Source of the DNA: DAOULY01 sp034414595
GTDB taxonomy: Bacteria > Chloroflexota > Dehalococcoidia > SZUA-161 > JAUWZY01
Reading direction: 5' to 3'
Assembly: GCA_034414595.1 (NCBI GenBank)
Contig: DAOULY010000021.1
Location: 186,001 to 250,000 of the forward strand
Length of the DNA: 64,000 nt
The notes below the pieces were generated by a model. The model searched no databases, was not told the DNA's origin, and saw only the letters and a list, made by a program, of their open reading frames with translations. The position numbers and the translations under genes were made by a program. Below are positions 15,460-24,485 of the stretch, in pieces. How positions within the stretch are numbered: the stretch's first letter is position 1; each line of letters begins with the position of its first letter.

Positions 15460-18400
15460 CTAATCGATCTCCTCCAGCTCAGGTCCTGTCAGGTTAATCC
15501 CCAGCATGGGCACTTCGGCAGCCTCTCGTAGCAGCGCCACACTCCGGTCTTCTTCGCTGAGAACCTCGACTGCCAGCCCCAGACTCTGTAGCTCCTTGAT
15601 CAGAACCTTGAACGATTCCGGAACCCCCATCTCCAAGATGTCCTCGCCTTTGACAATGGCCTCGTAGGTTTTGACCCGGCCCACGACATCGTCAGACTTG
15701 ACTGTCAGCATTTCCTGAAGATTGTAGGCCGACCCATAGGCCTCCAGCGCCCAGACCTCCATCTCGCCAAACCGCTGCCCGCCAAACTGCGCCTTGCCAC
15801 CAAGGGGCTGCTGAGTTATCAAGGAATAGGGCCCCGTAGACCTGGCGTGGATCTTGTCCTCAACCAAGTGAACCAATTTCATGATATACATATAGCCCAC
15901 GGTGATCTCTTGGTCAAAGGGCTCGCCTGTACGCCCATCGTAAAGCACGGACTTGCCAAAGGTCGGTGGTGCCCATCTCTTTTCATGGTAAAGCCTGCTC
16001 ACTGCTTGCTCTACTTCATCATCGCTCAAGTTGGAGGCATCGACCTCCTGTTCCCCAAGCCAGATGCGAAGGCAGACCATTCTGGCCGTGCCCTTGTAGG
16101 CATCGTCGAAGATGCGTTCCGCCTCATAGCCCTGCTCAACGAGCCACGCTTTAGCTCGCTCTATGTCCAGCACCTCGTTCCCATCCTCCCAGATCAGGGC
16201 CCCGGAGCGACGCACAAACCAAGCCCGGGCTAGGGCATCCTCGGTGTCGATATCGTCAGCGCCATCGAACACCGGGGACAGCACATTGAAGCCCAAGGTG
16301 TGAGCGGCCCAGCCCAGGTGGCTCTCCAGAAGCTGTCCCACGTTCATTCGAGAAGGAATACCCAGAGGGCTCAAAATGACATCTATGTGCCGGCCATCTG
16401 ACAGGAAGGGCATATCCTCGTCGGGCAGTATTTTGGCTACTACTCCCTTATTGCCATGGCGTCCGGCAAGCTTATCCCCTTCTGAGATCTTCCGCTGCAT
16501 AGCCACGAAGACCCACACCGCCTGATTGACCCCCGGCACCAGCTGATCGTGTTTCTCCCGAGAGAATACTCTGACGTCTATAACCTTGCCGTGCTCACCA
16601 TATGGCATACGCAGTGAGGTATCCTTGACATCTCGGGCTTTCTCCCCGAAGATGGCACGGAGCAATTTCTCTTCAGCGGTAAGTCCTCTCTCCCCTTTAG
16701 GCGTGATCTTGCCCACCAGGATGTCGCCCGAGGCCACCGCCGCTCCGACTCGGATGATGCCATATTCATCGAGATTGCGCAGGCTCTCCTCGCCGACATT
16801 GGGTATGTCTCTGGTGATCTCCTCAGGACCCAGCTTGGTCTCCCTGGCCTCCGCTTCGTATCTTTCAATGTGGATTGAAGTCAGTCTATCATCTCGAACC
16901 AGGCTCTCCGAGAGGATGATGGCATCTTCAAAATTATACCCCTCCCAGCTGAGGAAGGCACAGAGAAGGTTTTGCCCCAAGGCCAGTTCGCCCTGATCTG
17001 TGGCAAAGCTATCGGCCAGTACCTGTCCCGGTTGTACCCGATCTCCCTTATTCACCACGGGGTGCTGATCGAGACAGGTACCCTGGTTGGTGCGAGCGAA
17101 CTTGGTCAGGTCATAAGTACATTCCTCACCCGTCTCCTCCCGAACCACGACCCCAGTGGCAGTAGCCGAGATCACTTCACCTGCCGCCTTGGCCAAGGCC
17201 AACTGACCGCTATCACGGGCCACCTCTCGCTCTATGCCGGTGGTTATCAGTGGCGCTTGGGGACGCAGCAACGGCGTTGCCTGGCGTTGCATATTGGAGC
17301 CCATAAGCGCCCTATTTGCATCATCATGTTCCAAGAAGGGAATAAGAGACGTGGTCACACTCACTATCTGCTTTGGCGAGATGTCCATGAAGTCGATCTT
17401 TTCCGGGGCCTCCATCAGGAATCTCTGGCCGTGCCTGACCTCAACTCTGCTATCGGTAAAATGACCGCGCTCATCGAGGCGAGAATTGGCCTGTGCTACG
17501 ATGTAGTTATCCTCTTGGTCCGCAGAGAGGTACTGGACTTCATCGGAAACGAAGGGCACGATCTGGATCATCGTTGGGGACAACTTGGCCAGCTTCTTGG
17601 CCAACTCGGCAGTCAGCACCGTGCCTGCCTCCACCACTTTACGTCCTCTGCTGCCGAGGACTGTCTCCCTGACAGTATTGCCCACAAGTTCGGGGGAAGT
17701 GTTTCCCAGCTCCCTTATCACTTTTCGGTATGGGCTCTCAATAAAGCCTAATTCGTTGATCCTGGCGTAGGTTGCCAGCGAGGTGATCAACCCAATGTTG
17801 GGCCCTTCAGGGGTCTCGATGGGACAGATACGGCCATAATGGGAATGATGGACATCACGAACTTCGAAGCCGGCGCGCTCACGAGAAAGGCCTCCAGGCC
17901 CCAATGCTGAAAGCCTCCGCTTATGAGTTAGCTCAGCTAAGGGGTTGGTTTGATCCATAAATTGGGAGAGCTGGGAGCTCCCAAAGAACTCCCTTATTGC
18001 TGCCACCACAGGGCGGTTATTGACCAGAGCACTGGGAGCTGCCGCTTCGGTGGACAGCAGGCTCATCCGCTCCTTCACCATCCGTTCCATGCGGATCATC
18101 CCAAGCCTGAGCTGGTTTTGCAACAGCTCACCCACCGCTCGCACTCTGCGGTTGCCCAGATGGTCGATGTCATCAGGAACATCCAGGCCGTTATTGAGCA
18201 TGATCATACGGCGGACGATGGCGATGAGGTCTTCATTAGTCAGAGTCCGCTGTTCCAGAGAGAGATCCAGCCCGAGCCTTTTGTTCAACTTATGGCGTCC
18301 GGTCTTCCCCAGGTCGTAGCGGCGGGGGTCGAAGAACAGAGCGTTCATCAACTCCTGAGCGTTGTCCACGGTTCTTGATTCGCCGGGACGTAGCTTTCGA

Positions 18401-19170
18401 TAGAAATCAAGTAGCGCTTCTTCTTTGTTACGCACCATAGGGTCATGTTCCACCGTACTCTTGATGTAGGAGTGCTCAGGGTCGGCATCAACATCGGCGA
18501 ACAACTCCGATAGCTCCTGGTCATAGCCGATAGCCCGAAGCAGGGTGGTCACAGAGAGTTTACGTCTGCGATCGACCTTCACTATAAGTAGATCCCGGCT
18601 TGAGGTCTCAAACTCAAGCCAAGCGCCTCGATTGGGGATTAGCTTGGCCAAGCAAAGTTGCTCGCCGCTGGAAGGGTCCTCCTCCAGGCTGAAGTAGACA
18701 CCAGGGGAGCGCATCAGCTGGCTAACTACTACCCGCTCAGCCCCATTAATGACAAATGTACCCCTGTCCGTCATCAATGGGAAATCACCGAGGAAAATCT
18801 CTTGCTCTTTTACATCATCAGTTTCCTTAGTCCATAGCCATACCGTAACCCGAAGTGGCACGGAATAGGTCAAGTCCCTATTTCGGCACTCCCGCTCTGA
18901 ACACTTGGGAGGACCGAAAGAGTAGCGTGGCTGACCAAAGTCCGGTTCATTCTCTCTTGGGTTGAGGAAATAGAGCTCAAATCTGGTGCCGGTGTAGTCC
19001 CTGATCGGAGAGAACTCGGTTAAAAGCTCGCTCAATCCTTTTTCCTGAAACCAGCGATAGGAGTCCTGCTGGATCTGGATCAGGTTGGGAATCTCTAATA
19101 CATCCTGTATTTGCGCATAGGACTTCCGGACACGGGTATTACCATGAGCAGTCACCTTGGCTAAGGTCAT
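15460..19170 (-). CDS. rpoB: DNA-directed RNA polymerase subunit beta
   Basis: A 1236-residue beta subunit containing the rifampicin-region block SQLSQFMDQTNPLAELTHKR, GRICPIETPEGPNIGLI, the GDKLAGRHGNKGVV loop and the C-terminal GGKAQFGGQRFGEMEVWALE. The frame is open to 19200, but ATG 19170 gives the expected MTLAKV start behind GGGGTGGGTGTA. It has its own strong promoter about 100 bases upstream and is not preceded by rplJ/rplL as in most bacteria. Confidence 0.97.
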   Translation of the reverse strand: MTLAKVTAHGNTRVRKSYAQIQDVLEIPNLIQIQQDSYRWFQEKGLSELLTEFSPIRDYTGTRFELYFLNPRENEPDFGQPRYSFGPPKCSERECRNRDLTYSVPLRVTVWLWTKETDDVKEQEIFLGDFPLMTDRGTFVINGAERVVVSQLMRSPGVYFSLEEDPSSGEQLCLAKLIPNRGAWLEFETSSRDLLIVKVDRRRKLSVTTLLRAIGYDQELSELFADVDADPEHSYIKSTVEHDPMVRNKEEALLDFYRKLRPGESRTVDNAQELMNALFFDPRRYDLGKTGRHKLNKRLGLDLSLEQRTLTNEDLIAIVRRMIMLNNGLDVPDDIDHLGNRRVRAVGELLQNQLRLGMIRMERMVKERMSLLSTEAAAPSALVNNRPVVAAIREFFGSSQLSQFMDQTNPLAELTHKRRLSALGPGGLSRERAGFEVRDVHHSHYGRICPIETPEGPNIGLITSLATYARINELGFIESPYRKVIRELGNTSPELVGNTVRETVLGSRGRKVVEAGTVLTAELAKKLAKLSPTMIQIVPFVSDEVQYLSADQEDNYIVAQANSRLDERGHFTDSRVEVRHGQRFLMEAPEKIDFMDISPKQIVSVTTSLIPFLEHDDANRALMGSNMQRQATPLLRPQAPLITTGIEREVARDSGQLALAKAAGEVISATATGVVVREETGEECTYDLTKFARTNQGTCLDQHPVVNKGDRVQPGQVLADSFATDQGELALGQNLLCAFLSWEGYNFEDAIILSESLVRDDRLTSIHIERYEAEARETKLGPEEITRDIPNVGEESLRNLDEYGIIRVGAAVASGDILVGKITPKGERGLTAEEKLLRAIFGEKARDVKDTSLRMPYGEHGKVIDVRVFSREKHDQLVPGVNQAVWVFVAMQRKISEGDKLAGRHGNKGVVAKILPDEDMPFLSDGRHIDVILSPLGIPSRMNVGQLLESHLGWAAHTLGFNVLSPVFDGADDIDTEDALARAWFVRRSGALIWEDGNEVLDIERAKAWLVEQGYEAERIFDDAYKGTARMVCLRIWLGEQEVDASNLSDDEVEQAVSRLYHEKRWAPPTFGKSVLYDGRTGEPFDQEITVGYMYIMKLVHLVEDKIHARSTGPYSLITQQPLGGKAQFGGQRFGEMEVWALEAYGSAYNLQEMLTVKSDDVVGRVKTYEAIVKGEDILEMGVPESFKVLIKELQSLGLAVEVLSEEDRSVALLREAAEVPMLGINLTGPELEEID

Positions 19171-19277
19171 TACACCCACCCCTTTGAAAGAGCACTGCAT
19201 CCAAAGGACAACATAGGTTTTAGGAGAAAATAGAGTTAGAAACAGGAGCTCTGTGAGGAATCATACGCTAAACACAA

Positions 19278-19306
19278 AGTGTAGCATACTTTGAGCTTTT
19301 TGTCAA
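19278..19306 (-). promoter_or_regulatory. Strong sigma-70-type promoter of rpoB-rpoC-valS
   Basis: On the minus strand a perfect TTGACA (19301-19306), 17-bp spacer and TACACT (19278-19283). The start would be near 19271, giving a ~100-base leader before rpoB in which I see no known attenuator. Confidence 0.75.
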
Positions 19307-19337
19307 GAGGTTGCCGGCAGTAGTATCGAAATCTCTA

Positions 19338-19595
19338 CTAGTCCTCTATCCCCTGCTCTCTAATGTAGTCCAGCACATCCTGGACTTTTTGCATTCTCTG
19401 GGCATCTTGGTCCGGGATCTCCAGCGACTTCTCGCCATTGCTGAATTCCTCTTCCAAGGCCATGACCAGCTCTACCAGATCGAGAGAGTCAGCGTTTAGA
19501 TCATCAGTAAACGAAGCCTCGGGCATAATCTCAGACTCTTCGACCCCGAGCTGCTCCACGATGACCTTTTTCACTCGGTCATAGACTGTGTTCAT
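19338..19595 (-). CDS. acpP: Acyl carrier protein
   Basis: An 85-residue acidic four-helix protein with the phosphopantetheine serine in NADSLDLVE (Ser37). ATG 19595 follows GGGAGGGGAG; nine extra in-frame codons upstream are not family-like. It carries growing acyl chains for fatty acid synthesis, fitting fabD nearby in the 21.7-22.6 kb segment. Two promoters lie just upstream. Confidence 0.93.
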   Translation of the reverse strand: MNTVYDRVKKVIVEQLGVEESEIMPEASFTDDLNADSLDLVELVMALEEEFSNGEKSLEIPDQDAQRMQKVQDVLDYIREQGIED

Positions 19596-19622
19596 CTCCC
19601 CTCCCAGCAAAATTCGGGACAA

Positions 19623-19651
19623 ATTATAACAGAAAATTCAAGACCTGTCCA
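19623..19651 (-). promoter_or_regulatory. Promoter P1 of acpP
   Basis: On the minus strand TGGACA (19646-19651), 17-bp spacer, TATAAT (19623-19628). Expected start near 19616, about 20 bases before acpP. Confidence 0.6.
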
Positions 19652-19664
19652 GTCCCAAACAGAA

Positions 19665-19694
19665 ACTATAAACTGTTTACTACTTGCCTGTCAA
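19665..19694 (-). promoter_or_regulatory. Promoter P2 of acpP
   Basis: On the minus strand perfect TTGACA (19689-19694), 18-bp spacer, TATAGT (19665-19670), in tandem with P1. Confidence 0.5.
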
Positions 19695-19730
19695 GTGCAA
19701 ACTCACCTTTGATTTCAGTCCCAGATTGGT

Positions 19731-20153
19731 TCAGTCCGTAAGTTTTGCACTTTGACGTGCAGTTACCGCCCCCAGAACCCCATTGATAAACCGCGGGGAA
19801 CTCTCGCTGCCAAAAGCCTTCGCCAATTCCACTGCTTCATTTATGGTAACTCTCACCGATTGTTCAGTATAAGTCAAGAGCTCATAAATGGCAAGCCTGA
19901 TGATGTTTCTGTCAATGGCTGGAAGCTGGGCCACGGGAAACATCTTGGCATGAGCTTGAATCAAAGCATCGAGCTTCGACTCATTCTCCAGCACTCCGGT
20001 TACCAAACTCTCGGCGAAGGCCTTGGCCTGATCAGTTAAGGTACTATCCGCGATCAGCCTGGACAGGATCGCTGCCGGGTCGTGCCCGACGCAATCGACC
20101 TCATACAGGGTTTGCAAAGCTAAAACACGAGCCTTGTGTCGCATGCCAGCCAT
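19731..20153 (-). CDS. nusB: Transcription antitermination factor NusB
   Basis: A 140-residue all-helical protein beginning RHKARVLALQTLYEVD, with the C-terminal family block LLTYTEQSVRVTINEAVELAKAFGSESSPRFINGVLGAV (family hallmark SSPRFINGVL). NusB binds boxA RNA with NusE/S10 for rRNA antitermination. ATG 20153 follows GAGGG; the ATG three codons later is also possible. It starts ten bases after the radical SAM gene and belongs to the same minus-strand operon. Confidence 0.92.
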   Translation of the reverse strand: MAGMRHKARVLALQTLYEVDCVGHDPAAILSRLIADSTLTDQAKAFAESLVTGVLENESKLDALIQAHAKMFPVAQLPAIDRNIIRLAIYELLTYTEQSVRVTINEAVELAKAFGSESSPRFINGVLGAVTARQSAKLTD

Positions 20154-20162
20154 ATACAGCCC

Positions 20163-21305
20163 TCAATAACCACTGCCCAGCAGGTGCAGGTTCCCAATCC
20201 TAACGTTGTTCAGCCCCGCCTCCTTCGCTGCAACCAGGCATTCCTGAGCATGTCTCCTAGACGTGGTCGGGAGATCGTCCATGAGGAAATGGGGGTGGAA
20301 AGCGAGAAGAGCATAGGGAATGTCCGGGCTCAATGAAGTGATAAAAGAGGCGATCTGGGCCACCTCCTCCTTTTCCACGTAGCCGGGGATGAGAAGTGTG
20401 CTGGCCACCAAAAATGGTGGTTCGGGTCTGCGCTCGATATACTGAGATAACAGACTGAAGTTCTCCAGCGTCCTTTCATTGCTCACACCGCAGAGGGCTT
20501 GATGCAATTCTCGGCTCCAAGCCTTGAGGTCAAACTTGATGCAACCTCCGGAATCCAGCGAGATTTCGGCCATTTGCATAAGCAGATTGGGATGCATGGA
20601 CCCGTTGGTCTCCCAGCAGATGCGGAGGATACGTCCTCTGGCTTGGGCCAAAGCGAGCCGAGATGTCAAGATAGCGTGAGGCAGTTGCGGTGTGGGATCT
20701 CCGCCGAAGTAGCAGATACATGATGTGCTCTCATCTACTTGCTGAGCTAGTTGTTGAGCAGTGACCTTGGACTCAGCAGCTATTGCCAAGCGGTAATGCC
20801 AGTTTTGGCAGAACAAGCAATCGAATGAGCAAGCCTGATAGAAGACAGCCAGGTTCTTGTATCCAAACTCAGGGCCGTGGCGATGGGCAAATTCAGGGTA
20901 TCCGGCACCACTGCCCCCGGGGCAAACCCAGTCGGCAACACAATTGGTCGGCAGCGGATCATAATACCAAGAGAGGTTGCCCCTCGACCCTATAGCCCCG
21001 GCCAGTTTGCCAGATGAATTGATCCTGAGCCCGCAAAAGCTCCTGCTCCCCTCGGGGATGGTGCACTCATTGCTGCAGATGCTGCAATGAGTGCCTTTTT
21101 CCGCTTGCGGTGGCTTGCCGGGAAGGCCAAAGGGCGCTCTTGCCTCGCCATGAACTTCTTCGATGACCGGCTGAAGCTCGATGAAGTGAGTCTTTATGCA
21201 CTGCGAGCATAGCCCCAAACTCCGGGAGCAGACGACTGACTCCTGGCCACACCGCTGGCATCTGACCATGGCTCCGGTTGGCGATTTCGGTCTCATGAGC
21301 CGCAT
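20163..21305 (-). CDS. Radical SAM protein (pyruvate-formate-lyase-activating-like)
   Basis: A 380-residue protein with the radical SAM motif CSFDCLFC in ACSFDCLFCQNWHYRLA (about residue 158-165) for a 4Fe-4S cluster, preceded by an N-terminal ribbon CQRCGQ...CSQC and a second cysteine pair CSICSNEC...CG. This layout resembles the PflA-like/AmmeMemoRadiSam uncharacterised group. The substrate is unknown. It lies in the yceD-rpmF-fabD-(Mth938)-nusB operon, immediately after a Mth938-like gene. Confidence 0.78.
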   Translation of the reverse strand: MRLMRPKSPTGAMVRCQRCGQESVVCSRSLGLCSQCIKTHFIELQPVIEEVHGEARAPFGLPGKPPQAEKGTHCSICSNECTIPEGSRSFCGLRINSSGKLAGAIGSRGNLSWYYDPLPTNCVADWVCPGGSGAGYPEFAHRHGPEFGYKNLAVFYQACSFDCLFCQNWHYRLAIAAESKVTAQQLAQQVDESTSCICYFGGDPTPQLPHAILTSRLALAQARGRILRICWETNGSMHPNLLMQMAEISLDSGGCIKFDLKAWSRELHQALCGVSNERTLENFSLLSQYIERRPEPPFLVASTLLIPGYVEKEEVAQIASFITSLSPDIPYALLAFHPHFLMDDLPTTSRRHAQECLVAAKEAGLNNVRIGNLHLLGSGY

Positions 21306-21313
21306 TGCTAATG

Positions 21314-21649
21314 CTAACAGGTAAGATGTAGAGCTGCCGCTACTCTTCGGGAGAGGTGGAGCTTATTGTAGGTGTGGCAGGCCCTGTCGGTGTCTTGCAC
21401 CATCAATTCAATACCCTGGGATTGGAGCTGCGGCTGAATCCCAGGAGAGACTTGTACCCCTTGGTAAGCCCCGGTCCCGAGGATCAATATCTCCGGCTTC
21501 TCCGAGACAACTTCGCTGAGGTCAGCAATGGTGAGCTTGTGCCCCTCTCTGCGCCACCAATCCCTCACCCCACTGGGGAGGACGAGGATATCGCTGTGAT
21601 ATTCCTGGCCATCAACAATGATTACACCGAAGTCATAGGAGTCGATCAT
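21314..21649 (-). CDS. Mth938-like (DUF498/NDUFAF3 family) protein
   Basis: A 111-residue protein with the family core: VIIVDGQEYHSDILVLPSGV, EILILGTGAYQGVQVSPG and a C-terminal RACHTYNKLHLSRRVAAALH. The eukaryotic relative NDUFAF3 helps assemble respiratory complex I, but bacterial members have no proven role. It sits between fabD and the radical SAM gene with short gaps, so it is likely cotranscribed. Confidence 0.75.
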   Translation of the reverse strand: MIDSYDFGVIIVDGQEYHSDILVLPSGVRDWWRREGHKLTIADLSEVVSEKPEILILGTGAYQGVQVSPGIQPQLQSQGIELMVQDTDRACHTYNKLHLSRRVAAALHLTC

Positions 21650-21664
21650 TGATGGACATCGCTG

Positions 21665-22579
21665 CTAAGCGGTCAGGGCCTCGATGGAGGAAATATCGCT
21701 GATGTTAATGGTTTGCACCCTCTTATCGGTCTTCTTGATCAGACCGGAGAGTACTTTGCCCGGGCCGATCTCAACGAATGTAGAAACGCCACGACGGACC
21801 ATATACTGCACTGAATACAGCCAGTGGACGCAATGGCGAACCTGGCGGGGCAGCTCCTCCTTGATTGCCGTGGCCGTGGTCATGGTGCGCACGTTAGTGT
21901 TGGCCACGATAGGGATCTTGGGATCGCGGAGCTCAATTTGAGAGACGATTTGAGCTATCTCGCCCATCGCCGGCTCCATGAGCTGGGAGTGGAAGGCCCC
22001 GCTGACGTCAAGCGGCACTACTCGAGCCCCCTGCGATTGGGCCCAGTCCATGGCCTGCTTCAAGGCCTCGACCTCGCCGCTGATCACGAGCTGATTTGGT
22101 GAATTGATATTGGCGATGTCGATTCCAAACCGTTGACAGACATCCATCATGGCGAATTCATCAACGCCCATAATGGCAGCCATCCCGCCCGGCTGCATTA
22201 ACCCCGCTTCTTGCATTAAGCGGCCCCGCTCCCGGACCAAGTAAATGGCATCGGTGAATTCCACGGCATCGGCCGCCACCAAGGCGGTGTACTCGCCAAG
22301 GCTATGGCCAGCGACAAATGAAGGTTGCAGCCGCTGCCACAGTTCAGGAAAAGCCTTGAGGCAGGCGATGCTCACCGCCATTATCGCCGGCTGGGCATTG
22401 ATAGTCTTCCGCAGTTCCTCCTCAGGCCCCTCAAAACAGAGCCGCGATAAAGGAAAGTTGAGTGCTTGGTCTGTTTTCTCGAAGACCTCTCTGGCTATAG
22501 CCGAATTTCGATAGAGATCCAACCCCATTCCCACCATTTGTGCCCCTTGTCCGGGGAAGACGAAAGCGATCTTTTCCAT
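21665..22579 (-). CDS. fabD: Malonyl-CoA:ACP transacylase
   Basis: A 304-residue transacylase with the N-terminal FPGQGAQMVGMG (about 8-19), the nucleophile GHSLGEY (Ser93) and GAFHSQLM with the catalytic histidine. It loads malonyl units onto ACP for fatty acid synthesis. ATG 22579 is chosen because MEKIAFVFPG is the usual start; upstream in-frame codons overlap rpmF. Position behind yceD and rpmF is the common bacterial fatty-acid cluster order. Confidence 0.95.
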   Translation of the reverse strand: MEKIAFVFPGQGAQMVGMGLDLYRNSAIAREVFEKTDQALNFPLSRLCFEGPEEELRKTINAQPAIMAVSIACLKAFPELWQRLQPSFVAGHSLGEYTALVAADAVEFTDAIYLVRERGRLMQEAGLMQPGGMAAIMGVDEFAMMDVCQRFGIDIANINSPNQLVISGEVEALKQAMDWAQSQGARVVPLDVSGAFHSQLMEPAMGEIAQIVSQIELRDPKIPIVANTNVRTMTTATAIKEELPRQVRHCVHWLYSVQYMVRRGVSTFVEIGPGKVLSGLIKKTDKRVQTINISDISSIEALTA

Positions 22580-22581
22580 TA

Positions 22582-22782
22582 TCAGCGCCCTCTCCTCGCT
22601 TTGCTTTTCATTGGAACCACCTCCCGCCCTTGATAGCTGCCACAACTAGGACAAACGACATGGGGCAGTTTGGGGCTGTGACATTGAGGGCAGGGCACCA
22701 GATTAGGACTACGAAGTTGAGCATGGGCACGCCTATGGCCACGGCGAGCGTGCGACGTCTTCCTCTTGGGTAACGGGCTCAT
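22582..22782 (-). CDS. rpmF: 50S ribosomal protein L32
   Basis: A 66-residue protein starting SPLPKRKTSHARRGHRRAH, with the zinc ribbon CPQCHSPKLPHVVCPSCG. It is a structural protein of the large subunit. The tag/tga spacing to fabD is only two bases, and YceD precedes it by five bases, the classical yceD-rpmF pair. Confidence 0.95.
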   Translation of the reverse strand: MSPLPKRKTSHARRGHRRAHAQLRSPNLVPCPQCHSPKLPHVVCPSCGSYQGREVVPMKSKARRGR

Positions 22783-22787
22783 AGCAG

Positions 22788-23252
22788 TTACTCTCCACCC
22801 TCTGGGGCACAGCGGCAACGCCCGTAATTGAGATTCTGCCCGCAGTTGGGGCACAGCCCTGCGCAATTCTGGCGACAAATTGGCTTCATGGGCAGCGCTA
22901 ATAGTGTGAGCTGTCGAACAGCCTCGCCCAAGTCCAGCACATGGCTGTCATCAATTACGAAGCTCTCAGTATCTCCATCCCCGGACAGGGAGTGATAGCC
23001 CCGCATCTCCTGGCCGGAAAAGTATTCCTCCTCTAAGTCCAAATTCAAGGGACATTCAAACTCATCGAGACAACGACTACACGTGGCCTTGACTATAGTC
23101 ATAAGCCTTCCTGTGACCAGAATGCTGCGATTGGTACGCAGCAATTGAACTTGGCCTTGAATTGGCAGCCCGTATTCATTCCTGGCATCAACTTCGTGGT
23201 AATGAACTTCCCCCACCGGCTCCTTGAGCTGGTGGGCCACATTGATCCTCAT
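22788..23252 (-). CDS. YceD/DUF177 family protein
   Basis: A 154-residue protein with the DUF177 cysteine pattern CSRCLDEFECPL in the middle and a C-terminal CRQNCAGLCPNCGQNLN. Homologues are linked to 23S rRNA accumulation and always neighbour rpmF. Its promoter -10 box lies only 17 bases before the ATG, so the 5' leader would be about 10 bases and has no evident Shine-Dalgarno. Confidence 0.88.
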   Translation of the reverse strand: MRINVAHQLKEPVGEVHYHEVDARNEYGLPIQGQVQLLRTNRSILVTGRLMTIVKATCSRCLDEFECPLNLDLEEEYFSGQEMRGYHSLSGDGDTESFVIDDSHVLDLGEAVRQLTLLALPMKPICRQNCAGLCPNCGQNLNYGRCRCAPEGGE

Positions 23253-23269
23253 GGCAGGTACAATAAGAA

Positions 23270-23299
23270 ATTATAAGCAGTAATGTTGTTCTCTGTCAA
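23270..23299 (-). promoter_or_regulatory. Promoter of the yceD-rpmF-fabD operon
   Basis: On the minus strand perfect TTGACA (23294-23299), 18-bp spacer, perfect TATAAT (23270-23275). Predicted start near 23263. Confidence 0.7.
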
Positions 23300-23305
23300 G
23301 TTCCA

Positions 23306-23335
23306 TTGTTTTTTGGAGGATTGATGAGGTATAAT
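23306..23335 (+). promoter_or_regulatory. Promoter of dnaJ
   Basis: TTGTTT (23306-23311), 18-bp spacer, TATAAT (23330-23335), divergent from the yceD promoter. The ATG at 23352 is 16 bases after the -10 box. No CIRCE element is visible. Confidence 0.5.
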
Positions 23336-23351
23336 AGGAAGTTAGGCTGAA

Positions 23352-24485
23352 ATGGCGATCAAGGAAGACTACTATGATGTCCTCGGCGTGGGGCGGGATG
23401 CCTCTCAGGAGGAGATTAAGAAGGCATACCGCAGGCTGGCGTTTCAATATCACCCTGATCGAAACAAGGACAGAGATGCCGAGGAGAGATTTAAGCAGAT
23501 TAACGAGGCCTACGAGGTTCTGAGCAACCCGGGGAAGCGGACCACCTATGATCGCTATGGCCACGCCGGTGCTCCCCCCTTCGGCCGTGGCTTTGATGGT
23601 TTTGATTTCGGCGACTTGGGCAGCATCTTTGATGCTTTCTTCGGTGGAGCTACCACTCAGGACCGCCGTGCTGCGTCGAAACGAGGTGCTGACCTGCGTT
23701 CCAATCTCACCATCTCCTTTGAGGAAGCGATCTTCGGCTGTGAGAAGGAACTAGAAATAGTGCGCATTGAAAGGTGCACTCTGTGTCACGGGACCGGGTC
23801 CGAGCCGGGGAGCAAACCTGCGCGCTGCCCGGAATGCAATGGCTCGGGTGAGATCCGCCGCTCCCACCGTAGTGTCTTCGGGCAGTTCATCAATTTAACC
23901 ATCTGTGAACGCTGCCAGGGCCAAGGTCAGATTATCACCAAGCCCTGTCACCAATGTGCTGGATTGGGCAGGGAGCGCCGAATTCGCCATATTGTCGTCA
24001 ACATACCTGCCGGGATCAGCGATGGTACCACTATCAGGATGAGCGGGGAAGGGGATACAGGACCCCGAGGAGGGCCCTCGGGCAATCTATATGTAACCCT
24101 CTCAGTTGAGCAGCACAAGTTCTTCAGACGGGAGGGCGATGACATCATCTACGAACTGCCGATAAATTTTGCCCAGGCAGCTTTGGGAGATGAGGTCCAG
24201 GTGCCCACGGTCGATGGCGACTTCAAGCTCAAGATCCCCGGGGGTGTCCAGTCGGGCAAGATATTTCGCCTCAAGGGGCAGGGAGTTCCTCATTTTCGGA
24301 GTCGCGGCCGCGGCGATCAAATAGTCAGAGTTCATGTAGTGACCCCACAGCGTCTGGAAGAAAAGCAAAGAAAGCTTCTCCAGGAGCTGGCTAAGCTATT
24401 GGGGCCGGCAACCCTGCCCGATGAGCAAGGCAGTGACGAGAAAGGCCTCTTCGGAAGGTTCAAAGACGTTTTCGACAGGGACTAA
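23352..24485 (+). CDS. dnaJ: Chaperone DnaJ (Hsp40)
   Basis: A 377-residue type I Hsp40: J domain with YHPDR (33-37), Gly/Phe-rich segment (about 75-100, PPFGRGFDGFDFGDLG), four zinc repeats CTLCHGTG, CPECNGSG, CERCQGQG and CHQCAGLG, then the C-terminal substrate-binding domain. It stimulates DnaK ATPase. dnaK and grpE are not next to it. The 3' end overlaps the convergent recF by four bases. Confidence 0.95.
   Translation: MAIKEDYYDVLGVGRDASQEEIKKAYRRLAFQYHPDRNKDRDAEERFKQINEAYEVLSNPGKRTTYDRYGHAGAPPFGRGFDGFDFGDLGSIFDAFFGGATTQDRRAASKRGADLRSNLTISFEEAIFGCEKELEIVRIERCTLCHGTGSEPGSKPARCPECNGSGEIRRSHRSVFGQFINLTICERCQGQGQIITKPCHQCAGLGRERRIRHIVVNIPAGISDGTTIRMSGEGDTGPRGGPSGNLYVTLSVEQHKFFRREGDDIIYELPINFAQAALGDEVQVPTVDGDFKLKIPGGVQSGKIFRLKGQGVPHFRSRGRGDQIVRVHVVTPQRLEEKQRKLLQELAKLLGPATLPDEQGSDEKGLFGRFKDVFDRD

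Noticed and set aside
16972..17751. 259-residue plus-strand ORF inside rpoB
   Set aside because: Antisense shadow of a strongly conserved gene; no ribosome-binding site and no recognisable family.
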